Below, piece by piece: positions 1 through 6,388 of a DNA stretch of 11,319 nucleotides. Position numbers and translations under genes: made by a program. Source of the DNA: JBFGRM01 sp041563675 (GTDB lineage: Bacteria > Nitrospirota > Nitrospiria > Nitrospirales > Nitrospiraceae); contig JBFGRM010000063.1 of the NCBI GenBank assembly GCA_041563675.1, positions 1 to 11,319 of the forward strand, given 5' to 3'. Positions within the stretch are counted from its first letter, which is position 1. The number at the start of each line of letters is the position of its first letter. Below the pieces are notes generated by a model. The model saw only the letters and a program-made list of their open reading frames with translations, was not told where the DNA came from and ran no database searches.

Positions 1-1511
1 AGAATTTCCAGACGGCCCCGCTCCTCACCCGTATATCCTCCGAGGCGGTTGGCGACCCCGATAATCCCGACCACCTCGGGACCGTGAAGAATGGGAACAC
101 CCAAAATATGCCGCGGGGGGGGCAGATTGGAGGGCAGGTTCCCCGAGGGCGACGTGCCGCGACAGTCGTTCGAGAGCACGACACGCCCGCTCGTGATCAC
201 TTCTCCCAGCATCGATTCAAGATGGACCACTTCCCCCTCGCCGGTCGTGCCGCGCTTGTGTCCGACCTTGCGGGCCAGGCTGCGCAGATTTCCCTCCGGG
301 GAAAGCGCTCCGGAAGCGAGCACCTGCAAGGCTTGCCCTTCCTTCAGCACGCCGATGAACCCGTACTCGCTGCCGGTTTGTTTCAGGGCGCTTCGCAGGA
401 GGTATGAGCTGGCGCGGCCCCAGTCGCCGTCTTCGAGGAACTGCGTCATGCATTCGCTGATGGCCTGCAACTGCTCGGTCTTGACCCGCAGCGCCTCCTC
501 GGCCCGGCGACGCTCGGTGACGTCCTCGGAGATCCCAAGCAGGTACCGCGCGTTGCCTTGCTCGTCCAGGATGGGAATCTTCTTCGTATGAAGAGTCCGC
601 GTGCCCTTGTGTTTGGTTCGGATGACTTCTTCGGGGATGTCCAGAAGATACCGTTCGTCCAACACGCTCCGGTCCTGCGCGGAAAACAGATCGGCCTCCT
701 CCTTGGGAAAGCAGTCATGGTTCGTTTTTCCGATCAGCTCCTGACGGGGATACCCCAACAGATCCTCTCCGGCCTTGTTGAGCCTCACGAAGGCGAGGTT
801 TTCCGCATCCTTGACGAAGAGCATGTTCGGAAGGTTTTCGACGATGGAGGTGATGAAGGCTTGGGCACGCAGATTTTCCTCCTCGGCCCGTTTTCGCTCC
901 TTGATGTGCAGGAGGAGGTCCGCCTTGTCACGGCTCAGCTTGCGAGCCGACTCGGTGGTGACGCCGTAGAACATGGCAAGAATGAACAACACGGGGATGG
1001 TCAGCAGGCGCCCCTCCTCGAGCATGCCGGACTGTCCTAGCTCCAAGTAAAGCGTCGCGCCATGCGCCGCACAGAGGAGAAAGGCAAGTGCCGTCATCTG
1101 CTTCAACGAGGGTGCGAACGCGGCCAGGAGCATGATGAGGAAGTACGTCAGGTAGAGATTGGAGCTCGCGTTACCGGACAGATAGAGGATTAAACTGGTG
1201 GCCAGGGTATCGATGATCACCAGCCCCCCGGCCAGCCATTTGGTGGCCCAGGCCCGGTCGGGGAGGGCAGCCAGGATGAGCGTACTACCCAGAAGACCGG
1301 AGACGATCAGCTCGCGGGGCACGGCGGAAAGCAGTGACGCTGCCGTGAAAACCAACTGGTAGCTCAGAACGATGGTGACCAGTGTGTGCAGGATGAGGAT
1401 CAGGTACCGGCTCGCGGAACCTGCAAGCACCCTGTCAAGACTCGACTCCAGTGCCTCTTTCGCGGTGGTGCCAACCCCCGCGCTTCCAGCGGTCGTGTTC
1501 ATACCATCCAT
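1..1511 (-). CDS. Membrane PAS-GAF sensor protein, partial (C-terminus beyond the left edge)
   Basis: The frame is open from ATG 1511 to the window edge (503 codons, no stop), so the output domain is missing. An N-terminal integral-membrane region has about six hydrophobic segments (residues ~36-60, 67-83, 93-112, 119-135, 138-155, 168-184). A basic/acidic linker (KERKRAEEE, ~205-213) leads into a PAS domain (~217-335: ENLPNMLFVKD, then LLGISEDVTERRRAEEA at its end). A GAF domain follows from ~350, with SNDCRG and ILGVPILHG, VVGIIGVANR, GGYTGEERG near the edge. This architecture usually precedes a histidine kinase or a GGDEF output domain; which one cannot be seen here. A second in-frame ATG is at 1502. 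A possible AAAGGTGA ribosome-binding site lies 10 nt before 1511. The gene follows the kinase on the same strand after 132 nt, so a link to the phosphorylation operon is possible but unproven. Confidence 0.85.
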   Translation of the reverse strand, partial: MDGMNTTAGSAGVGTTAKEALESSLDRVLAGSASRYLILILHTLVTIVLSYQLVFTAASLLSAVPRELIVSGLLGSTLILAALPDRAWATKWLAGGLVIIDTLATSLILYLSGNASSNLYLTYFLIMLLAAFAPSLKQMTALAFLLCAAHGATLYLELGQSGMLEEGRLLTIPVLFILAMFYGVTTESARKLSRDKADLLLHIKERKRAEEENLRAQAFITSIVENLPNMLFVKDAENLAFVRLNKAGEDLLGYPRQELIGKTNHDCFPKEEADLFSAQDRSVLDERYLLDIPEEVIRTKHKGTRTLHTKKIPILDEQGNARYLLGISEDVTERRRAEEALRVKTEQLQAISECMTQFLEDGDWGRASSYLLRSALKQTGSEYGFIGVLKEGQALQVLASGALSPEGNLRSLARKVGHKRGTTGEGEVVHLESMLGEVITSGRVVLSNDCRGTSPSGNLPSNLPPPRHILGVPILHGPEVVGIIGVANRLGGYTGEERGRLEI

Positions 1512-1563
1512 GAGGACACAGTCACCTTTGTTTTACCCGGATTGTTTGGTGTGGGATGAAAGG

Positions 1564-1588
1564 AAAAAACCCGATCGTGGACGCCGGG
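1564..1588 (-). terminator. Weak intrinsic-terminator-like hairpin between kinase and sensor genes
   Basis: On the minus strand, CCCGG (1588-1584) can pair with TCGGG (1574-1570; one G-U pair) around a 9-nt loop, followed at once by six T (1569-1564). The stem is short, but the U-tract and its place 56 nt after the kinase stop fit termination of the kinase operon before the sensor gene. Stability was not calculated. Confidence 0.35.
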
Positions 1589-1643
1589 CCGCCTTTCTTT
1601 GTTATCGGTGCGCAGCCGGAAGGAACGCCCGTGAAGAGGCCTC

Positions 1644-3359
1644 TCACCGTGCGCGACGCCTCAGCTCACGACAGATTCGCAGCGACGGGTTTCGTTTGCA
1701 CCGCTCCTTCGCGATGCGCAGCGCTCTTGCCCTGGGACCTCTGGCCTTGCCCACGTGCTCGCTCCTGCCATCATTAGTCTGGCGGCGAAGAGAGTCGATC
1801 CCTTGGCCCTCGCCGCTCCCGCCACCCACGCTCACCTGCCGGCCAGGTGCGGACCCTGAAGAGTCCTCCATCGCACCTGAGCGGATGCCTTGACCGGCGG
1901 CGACCGGTTGCGGCCTGTGCCGGAGGTCTGAGGGTGAGGAGGACGACGGTTCCGCAGGGGATCCGACACCCGTGAAGGCGGACTCGTGGACCCACGCGAC
2001 GCCTCCGGTCGGCATTTGAATCCTGTACCACTCCCCCTCTTTCCCGAGCGTCTTGACAACCGTGTCGCGGGTGAGCGTGCCCAAGGTGCGGGCATGGGGA
2101 CTGGGCTCCCGTCGCACATGGACGGGCCGATCCACCATGATCGCCAACTCGAGGACCTCTGCGGGGTTGAGCCAATGGGCCGCGTCCGATCCGGCATCCT
2201 GCACCAGCGCGCTGATCTTCGCCGACTGGGTGGCAAAGACGGCAGCCCCACCCGCTACCAGCATGAGGATCGCCGCGTAGGCCACGAACCGCCGGGGAGA
2301 TCCTTGTCTCCGCGTCTTGCGGGGCGTCGCGGCTCGAAGGATCTCCGCCGGATCCACGTTCGCGAATCGGAACTCACTAGCCGGTTTGGGCGGGCGCGGG
2401 ATGCGTTGGATCATTGGAGGCCTGTCCGTCGACAGAGCCGCGTCCGAGATTGGGTCCTCGAGCTGAACCGTCCGGTCCTCATGGTACCGATCCTCGCCAT
2501 TGGATCGGTGTCTGGCCTCCTCGCTCGCGACGGGGAGCGCCTGGGGCCCCAGCTCCAGCTGCTGTGCGAGATGGGCGGCCGTCCAGCGACGACGCGGATC
2601 ACGTTCCAGGCAGCCGTCCAGGAGGGGCCGCCACGAGGCAGGAACCTCCAACGGAAGCTTCGGCGGCTTGTTCATCAAGTTGGCAATGAACTCCCCCTCC
2701 GTCTCTCCCTCGTGCGCGTAGCCGCCGGTCAGGCAACGGAGCAGAGTCACGCCGAAGGCATAGACGTCCGTGGCCGCCGTGATCTCGTTGGTCAGCGACT
2801 CAGGCGCCATGTAGCGCAGGGTGCCCTTGGCCCCGGAGGCGGACATTTGGGCGCCTTCGACCGCCCGCACCAAGCCGAAGTCGCCCAACTTCCAGCTCCC
2901 GTTGACGCGGAGGACGTTCTCAGGCTTCACGTCACGGTGGACGGACTGCTTGGTATGGATGTGGGCGAGCGCCAGAGCCAGCCCGCGTCCCATGCTCCAG
3001 ATTTCCTGTTCGGCAAGTCGATCGTGAGGAGGGATACGCCGCGACAAGGGGCAGTCCCCGAGCTCGGTCACGAGAAAGATCATGCCCTTCAGCGGGCCGT
3101 CGGGGATCAGCCCTGATGTCCGGTACCCGATGATGTACTCGTGCGTCAGCCCGGCCAAAGCCCGGATCTCCCGCAGGACCATTTCGCGCTGCATGTCGTC
3201 TTCGGGGGCCAGCAGCTTTACGGCGACCTCGCCGACGTAGTTCCCGGCGATCTCCTCCACGGCCTCGAAAACCCAGCCATAGGAGCCCTTCCCGATCTTG
3301 CGGGTGAGTCGATATCGATTATCGACCACGGTGCCGTTGAGCAACTCTGCGCTAATCAT
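1644..3359 (-). CDS. Transmembrane Hanks-type Ser/Thr protein kinase with extracytoplasmic SH3-like domain
   Basis: Predicted to phosphorylate Ser/Thr on proteins at the inner membrane (571 aa). The kinase domain spans ~15-270 and all key elements are present: glycine loop GKGSYGWV (23-30), Lys48 in VAVK, Glu64 in the C helix, HRDVKPEN (141-148; catalytic Asp143), DFG (160-162), APE (185-187) and DVYAFG. It is an RD kinase, with Ser174, Ser176 and Thr180 in the activation segment. A Pro/charged juxtamembrane linker (~271-356) leads to one membrane span (~357-377). After it comes a bacterial SH3-like domain (~405-463: VHVRREPSPHARTLG, GEWYRIQM, GVAWVHESAF), then a Ser/Gly/Pro-rich stretch and a strongly basic tail with Cys554 and Cys563. 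Kinase inside and SH3 outside is the usual topology for such proteins. It is the last gene of the phosphatase-FHA-phosphatase-kinase operon, 84 nt after the preceding stop, with a weak AGGCGG ribosome-binding site. Substrate unknown. Confidence 0.93.
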   Translation of the reverse strand: MISAELLNGTVVDNRYRLTRKIGKGSYGWVFEAVEEIAGNYVGEVAVKLLAPEDDMQREMVLREIRALAGLTHEYIIGYRTSGLIPDGPLKGMIFLVTELGDCPLSRRIPPHDRLAEQEIWSMGRGLALALAHIHTKQSVHRDVKPENVLRVNGSWKLGDFGLVRAVEGAQMSASGAKGTLRYMAPESLTNEITAATDVYAFGVTLLRCLTGGYAHEGETEGEFIANLMNKPPKLPLEVPASWRPLLDGCLERDPRRRWTAAHLAQQLELGPQALPVASEEARHRSNGEDRYHEDRTVQLEDPISDAALSTDRPPMIQRIPRPPKPASEFRFANVDPAEILRAATPRKTRRQGSPRRFVAYAAILMLVAGGAAVFATQSAKISALVQDAGSDAAHWLNPAEVLELAIMVDRPVHVRREPSPHARTLGTLTRDTVVKTLGKEGEWYRIQMPTGGVAWVHESAFTGVGSPAEPSSSSPSDLRHRPQPVAAGQGIRSGAMEDSSGSAPGRQVSVGGGSGEGQGIDSLRRQTNDGRSEHVGKARGPRARALRIAKERCKRNPSLRICRELRRRAR

Positions 3360-3443
3360 GGCGATCCCGCCTGGCCAAGGGTCCTTCAGTGAACCGTCTG
3401 CACCCGATCATATGTTTCGCGCACGGCCTCGTGCCCCTCGTGG

Positions 3444-4298
3444 TCACGTGATCTTCACCACGCCCACCGTGATGTTGTCCGCCCCGCCGGCCGCCAGCGC
3501 CGCCTCGACCAACCTGGTGGCCATCTGGGGTGCTGACTGCTTGCTCGCCGACAGGATCTGCGCGATCATCGCTTCCGACACCTGACCACTCAGCCCGTCC
3601 GAGCAGAAGACCAGCGTATCGTCTGGCTCGAGCGCGAGCGCGGCTTCCTGCTGAGCAGCGTCGTCGAGCCATGGAGGCGCGACCTCGCAACGCGAGTGCG
3701 CGGAAGACCCACCGAGACAGGCCAACAACTGGTTCCGCTGGGGATGGGTTCCCATATCCGCTTCCGGTACTTGTCCCAATTGCCGCAAGACTTCGACCAC
3801 CGTCTGGTCCTGCGTCCGGTAGACACGGCCCCCGTCACGAAACAGGTAGAGCCGGCTGTCTCCCACATAGGCGTGCAGGACGCTTCGCGGGGTCACGGCC
3901 GCGGCCACCACGGTCGCGCCCATGCCGCTCAGATGAAGCTGGTCCGCCGCGACCGTGCGGACGGCACCATCCGCCTCTCGAATGGCCGAGCACAACGTTT
4001 CGTACCGCTCGCGCGGGGATTGATTGGCTCCCAACGCCTCCACCGATTGGAGCAGGCGATCGCACACGAGCCGGCTGGCGATCTCGCCCCCGGCATGCCC
4101 ACCCATGCCGTCGGAAATCACGACGAACACCCCGCGATCCACGGGCAAGGCGACCACAGCGGCGGCGTCTTCGTTTTGTTTCCGGACGCGCCCCGCGTGG
4201 CTGAGCCATCCCGCCTCGATGCCGGGCACGACTAACCGATCGGCAATCAGGGACGGGCTCGACGTGCCTTCCACTCTTCCCCCACATTTAACGAGCAC
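3444..4298 (-). CDS. PP2C-family Ser/Thr protein phosphatase
   Basis: Predicted metal-dependent phosphatase (284 aa) that removes phosphate from Ser/Thr, the natural opponent of the kinase encoded next to it. The metal-binding signature residues are present: QNEDA near the N-terminus, SDGMGGHAGGEIAS, GMGATVV, YVGDSRLYLF, FCSDGL, and GGADNIT close to the C-terminus. The segment that often reads T-x-D-H-S is TQDQTVV here, so the usual His is Gln. The start is GTG at 4298: GAGGAGG (4308-4302) lies only 3 nt upstream, in the 12-nt gap after the FHA stop. That spacing is tight; a GTG eight codons downstream (4274) is possible but has no ribosome-binding site nearby. No membrane segment or extra domain is seen, so it should be cytoplasmic. 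Similar to PppA/Stp-type phosphatases, but no type VI secretion genes are present to support a PppA role. Confidence 0.93.
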   Translation of the reverse strand: MLVKCGGRVEGTSSPSLIADRLVVPGIEAGWLSHAGRVRKQNEDAAAVVALPVDRGVFVVISDGMGGHAGGEIASRLVCDRLLQSVEALGANQSPRERYETLCSAIREADGAVRTVAADQLHLSGMGATVVAAAVTPRSVLHAYVGDSRLYLFRDGGRVYRTQDQTVVEVLRQLGQVPEADMGTHPQRNQLLACLGGSSAHSRCEVAPPWLDDAAQQEAALALEPDDTLVFCSDGLSGQVSEAMIAQILSASKQSAPQMATRLVEAALAAGGADNITVGVVKIT

Positions 4299-4301
4299 AG
4301 A

Positions 4302-4308
4302 CCTCCTC
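4302..4308 (-). promoter_or_regulatory. Ribosome-binding site of second phosphatase, inside a 12-nt intergenic gap
   Basis: GAGGAGG on the minus strand lies between the FHA stop TGA (4313-4311) and the GTG start at 4298. Three nt separate it from the start, which is short for a canonical site. Ribosomes finishing the FHA gene would be delivered onto it, which suggests translational coupling. Confidence 0.7.
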
Positions 4309-4310
4309 GA

Positions 4311-5021
4311 TCAGGGGACGTCCCTGAGCGAGAAATGCATCTTGACGCCTGCAACCTCGATGAGATCTCCGTCCTTGAGATCCGCCTCGCCGTCGACGGC
4401 AAGCTCGTTGACACGCACGGCTTTCCCACGTTCCGGAATCGTGACGTAGTAACTCTGACCGCGACGACCAATGATGGCGGCAGTCTTGGGCGCAAAATAC
4501 CCGGTCAGTTTCACGAACGCGTCAGCCTTTGAGCCAATCATCGAGAGCTGCTTGGTCAGGCGGTATTCTTTGTGCTCGGTCCTGCCGTCGAGCACCCGCA
4601 GCAGACCAACCCTGCGCCGACCGTTGGCTGGTGTGCCGAATTCGCCGCTGCGAATGACCACGGTTTTATCCGCCTCGGCCACCGCCGGAGGCGGAGCGGG
4701 CGCGGGCGCTTTTCCCTCCTCCAGGAACACGAGACGGTGCTTCCCGATCGTCACGACGTCAGCGTCCCGGAGCTGCTTGCGGTCCACCTTGTGGCCGTTG
4801 ACGAGAATTCCGTTGGTGCTCTGCCGGTCTTCGACAAAATAGACCGCCTGGATCTTGACGATCCTCGCGTGGTGGCCGGACACAGCCGCGTCGTCGAGGA
4901 CCACATCATTGTCGGGCTTGCGGCCGATGGTGAGCTCGTCCTTGGAGATGACGCACTCCTTCAGCACCGCCCCCTGGCTCTTGAGAATCAGCTTCGGCGC
5001 CTGCGCTACGACCTCCGCCAT
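4311..5021 (-). CDS. Tandem FHA-domain protein (canonical N-terminal FHA, degenerate second FHA-like domain)
   Basis: Predicted phosphothreonine-reading adaptor (236 aa). The first FHA domain (~10-100) has the binding residues of the family: GR at 33-34, SGHHA at 49-53 (Ser49 and His52 of the SxxH pattern), and STNG-ILVNG at 68-76. An Ala/Pro-rich linker (~103-117) follows, then a Thr in EADKTVVIR (Thr120). The second half (~138-233) looks FHA-like in length and ends with LKDGDLIEVAGVKMHF, but the key positions differ: IGS in place of IGR, APKTAA where S-x-x-H would be, and VRVNE where S/T-x-N-G would be. No signal peptide or membrane span is seen. The start ATG has AGGAGG 6 nt upstream. It sits between two PP2C phosphatases and upstream of a kinase, so a role joining phosphorylated proteins to the kinase/phosphatase pair is likely; the partner is unknown. 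Confidence 0.92.
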   Translation of the reverse strand: MAEVVAQAPKLILKSQGAVLKECVISKDELTIGRKPDNDVVLDDAAVSGHHARIVKIQAVYFVEDRQSTNGILVNGHKVDRKQLRDADVVTIGKHRLVFLEEGKAPAPAPPPAVAEADKTVVIRSGEFGTPANGRRRVGLLRVLDGRTEHKEYRLTKQLSMIGSKADAFVKLTGYFAPKTAAIIGRRGQSYYVTIPERGKAVRVNELAVDGEADLKDGDLIEVAGVKMHFSLRDVP

Positions 5022-5027
5022 AAGTTG

Positions 5028-5033
5028 CCTCCT
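5028..5033 (-). promoter_or_regulatory. Ribosome-binding site of the FHA gene overlapping the upstream stop codon
   Basis: The minus strand reads TAGGAGGCAACTTATG: TAG (5034-5032) ends the first phosphatase, AGGAGG (5033-5028) is a full Shine-Dalgarno site sharing two bases of that stop, and ATG begins at 5021 after a 6-nt spacer. This is strong sequence evidence for one transcript and coupled translation. Confidence 0.85.
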
Positions 5034-5859
5034 AGCTCGAAGCGTTGATGCGGGCTCCGTTGATAAACGGTCGGAGCATGCGATGCCAGAATCCCGACGC
5101 GGTGGACGGCTGCACCGCCACCAACACCACGGTCGTGTTGTCCTCGCCTCCGCGCGCGTTCGCCATGTCGATCAAACAAGTCGAGGCCGCCGTGAGATCG
5201 TGTGTGTCTCTGATCGTGCAGAGCAGCTCCGGCGGCTCGATTTCGCGCGTCAATCCATCGGAGCAGAGCAGCAAAATGTCATGAGTCCTCACGGGAACCT
5301 CTCCGAGCTCGACGTCAACGGTCGGTCCTATCCCGACGGCTCTCGTCAGCATGTGCCTCTGGGAAGACCGCCGCGCCTGCTCCTCGGTCAGCATCCCCGA
5401 CCGCACCTGCTCGGCCACCAGAGAATGGTCCGAGGTGAGCGGCACGATACTCTTCCCGCGAATCAGGTACAGCCGGCTGTCTCCCACATGGGCGATCGAG
5501 ACGATCGGTCCCTGCATCAGTGCAGCGACCACCGTTGTCCCCATTCCCCGGTATTCGGGCCGGCTCTGGGCTTCCTGGTAGACGACATGGTTAGCACGGC
5601 GCACGGCACTTGCGAGACGATTCGTCTGGGGCGAGAAGCCCTGATCGTACATCCCGATGACATCGTGCGCATCGGAGCCCGAGGCGACCGGCTCATACTG
5701 CCGGATCGCCTCAATGGTGAGCTGGCTGGCCACCTCACCGCCTTCCTGTCCACCCATGCCGTCGCAGACCACGTATAGTCCCCCCTCACGGTCCACAAGG
5801 AACCGATCCTCGTTGGTCGACCGTTTTAAGCCGACATCCGACTTCGCATCGCACAACAC
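5032..5859 (-). CDS. PP2C-family Ser/Thr protein phosphatase, first gene of the phosphorylation operon
   Basis: Predicted metal-dependent Ser/Thr phosphatase (275 aa). Seen in order: SDVGLKRSTNEDRF, CDGMGGQEGGEVAS, GMGTTVVAA, HVGDSRLYLIR, LTSDHSLVAEQ, HMLTRAVG, LCSDGL and GGEDNTTVVLV, covering the metal-binding Asp residues of the family. The usual DGMGGH reads DGMGGQ. After the fold there is a short tail with aromatic and basic residues (SGFWHRMLRPF). The frame stays open upstream to an ATG at 6084, but those 75 extra residues show no domain and cover an apparent promoter region. GTG 5859 is chosen because GAGGAG lies 7 nt before it and the PP2C fold begins immediately (LCDAKSDVG). The next gene begins 10 nt after this stop. 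Paralogous to the phosphatase at 3444-4298 but diverged from it, so the two probably act on different targets. Confidence 0.92.
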   Translation of the reverse strand: MLCDAKSDVGLKRSTNEDRFLVDREGGLYVVCDGMGGQEGGEVASQLTIEAIRQYEPVASGSDAHDVIGMYDQGFSPQTNRLASAVRRANHVVYQEAQSRPEYRGMGTTVVAALMQGPIVSIAHVGDSRLYLIRGKSIVPLTSDHSLVAEQVRSGMLTEEQARRSSQRHMLTRAVGIGPTVDVELGEVPVRTHDILLLCSDGLTREIEPPELLCTIRDTHDLTAASTCLIDMANARGGEDNTTVVLVAVQPSTASGFWHRMLRPFINGARINASS

Positions 5860-5866
5860 TGGACAT

Positions 5867-5872
5867 CTCCTC
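5867..5872 (-). promoter_or_regulatory. Ribosome-binding site deciding the GTG start of the first phosphatase
   Basis: GAGGAG on the minus strand, 7 nt upstream of GTG 5859. An ATG inside the spacer is in another frame. This site argues against the 75-residue longer open frame beginning at 6084. Confidence 0.8.
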
Positions 5873-5907
5873 AGCGAGGCTTGACGCGTCCCCTCGTAAG
5901 CCTTTAT

Positions 5908-5921
5908 AAAAACGTGTTTTT
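5908..5921. promoter_or_regulatory. AT-rich palindrome upstream of the phosphorylation operon
   Basis: The plus strand reads AAAAAC-GT-GTTTTT, a perfect 6-2-6 inverted repeat, 48 nt before the GTG of the first phosphatase and downstream of a possible -35 at 6001-6006. It stands out as an A/T island in GC-rich DNA. It could be a repressor operator or part of a promoter (TATAAA lies next to it on the minus strand). No protein can be assigned from sequence alone. Confidence 0.35.
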
Positions 5922-5977
5922 CTGGCTCGTGGGTGTCGGCGCCAGGACGAGAATCAGGGGCTTTTCGTGGCCTATCC

Positions 5978-6006
5978 AAGCTTAGCCGAGAGCCATAAGT
6001 TGTCAA
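5978..6006 (-). promoter_or_regulatory. Possible sigma70-type promoter of the phosphorylation operon
   Basis: A perfect -35 hexamer TTGACA (6006-6001) is followed after 17 nt by AAGCTT, a poor -10 match; TAAGCT with a 16-nt spacer is about as weak. It lies ~115 nt upstream of the GTG start. The -35 is the only strong part, so confidence is low. Confidence 0.25.
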
Positions 6007-6388
6007 CAAACCAGCCCTCTCAGGCAAAGCGAGGGCAAGGGCCTTGCCGGCGGCCCGTACGCGGGTCGAGCGGGAAGCTCCCATCGGGCCTGCTTTGGAG
6101 GGGCCTCGAATGGGGGCTGAGCAAGGCTGCGGGCGACAGCTTCTGGCCGGTCACGGAGTCGACCCGTCGACGCACACCGGCCTGCGCATGCGTGCCGCCA
6201 ATGGCCCGATGCCCACGTCTTCATGTCTGGACGGCTTGACTCTTCGCCCCCCGATGTTTCAACATACGGCCCCTTGCGCCCAGCGGTCGGGGGTTCTTCG
6301 ACAGCACGGGGCCGGCGTAGCGGGCCACACGCCCTTGTCACGACGTCCCACTGGTCACACAAGTTCATCGCTAGGAAAGGAGAAGGAA

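Larger units (their letters stand above)
5860..6388. other. 529-bp divergent intergenic region
   Basis: It separates the start of the phosphorylation operon (minus strand) from the secreted-protein gene (plus strand). It holds the ribosome-binding sites of both, the AAAAACGTGTTTTT palindrome, a TTGACA at 6001-6006, a small ATGTT-TC-AACAT inverted repeat at 6254-6265 and a GTCGAC-CC-GTCGAC element near 6169. Open frames crossing it on both strands show no recognisable domain. No tRNA or familiar riboswitch was seen. A small RNA or long leader is possible but has no direct support. Confidence 0.5.

Noticed and set aside
1986..3116. Long plus-strand frame (376 aa) opposite the kinase
   Set aside because: It is antisense to a kinase with all catalytic motifs intact, and its translation shows no coherent domain.
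1644..5859. Type VI secretion regulatory module (PpkA/PppA/Fha)
   Set aside because: The domain types match in part, but no type VI structural gene is in the window and the kinase carries an SH3-like outer domain. Not supported without flanking sequence.
6169..6182. GTCGAC-CC-GTCGAC element as an operator or recombination site
   Set aside because: Two restriction-like palindromes close together are expected fairly often in GC-rich DNA; nothing else supports a function.
6003..6368. Minus-strand 121-aa open frame in the divergent region
   Set aside because: No ribosome-binding site, no recognisable domain, and Pro/Arg-rich composition typical of non-coding frames in GC-rich DNA.
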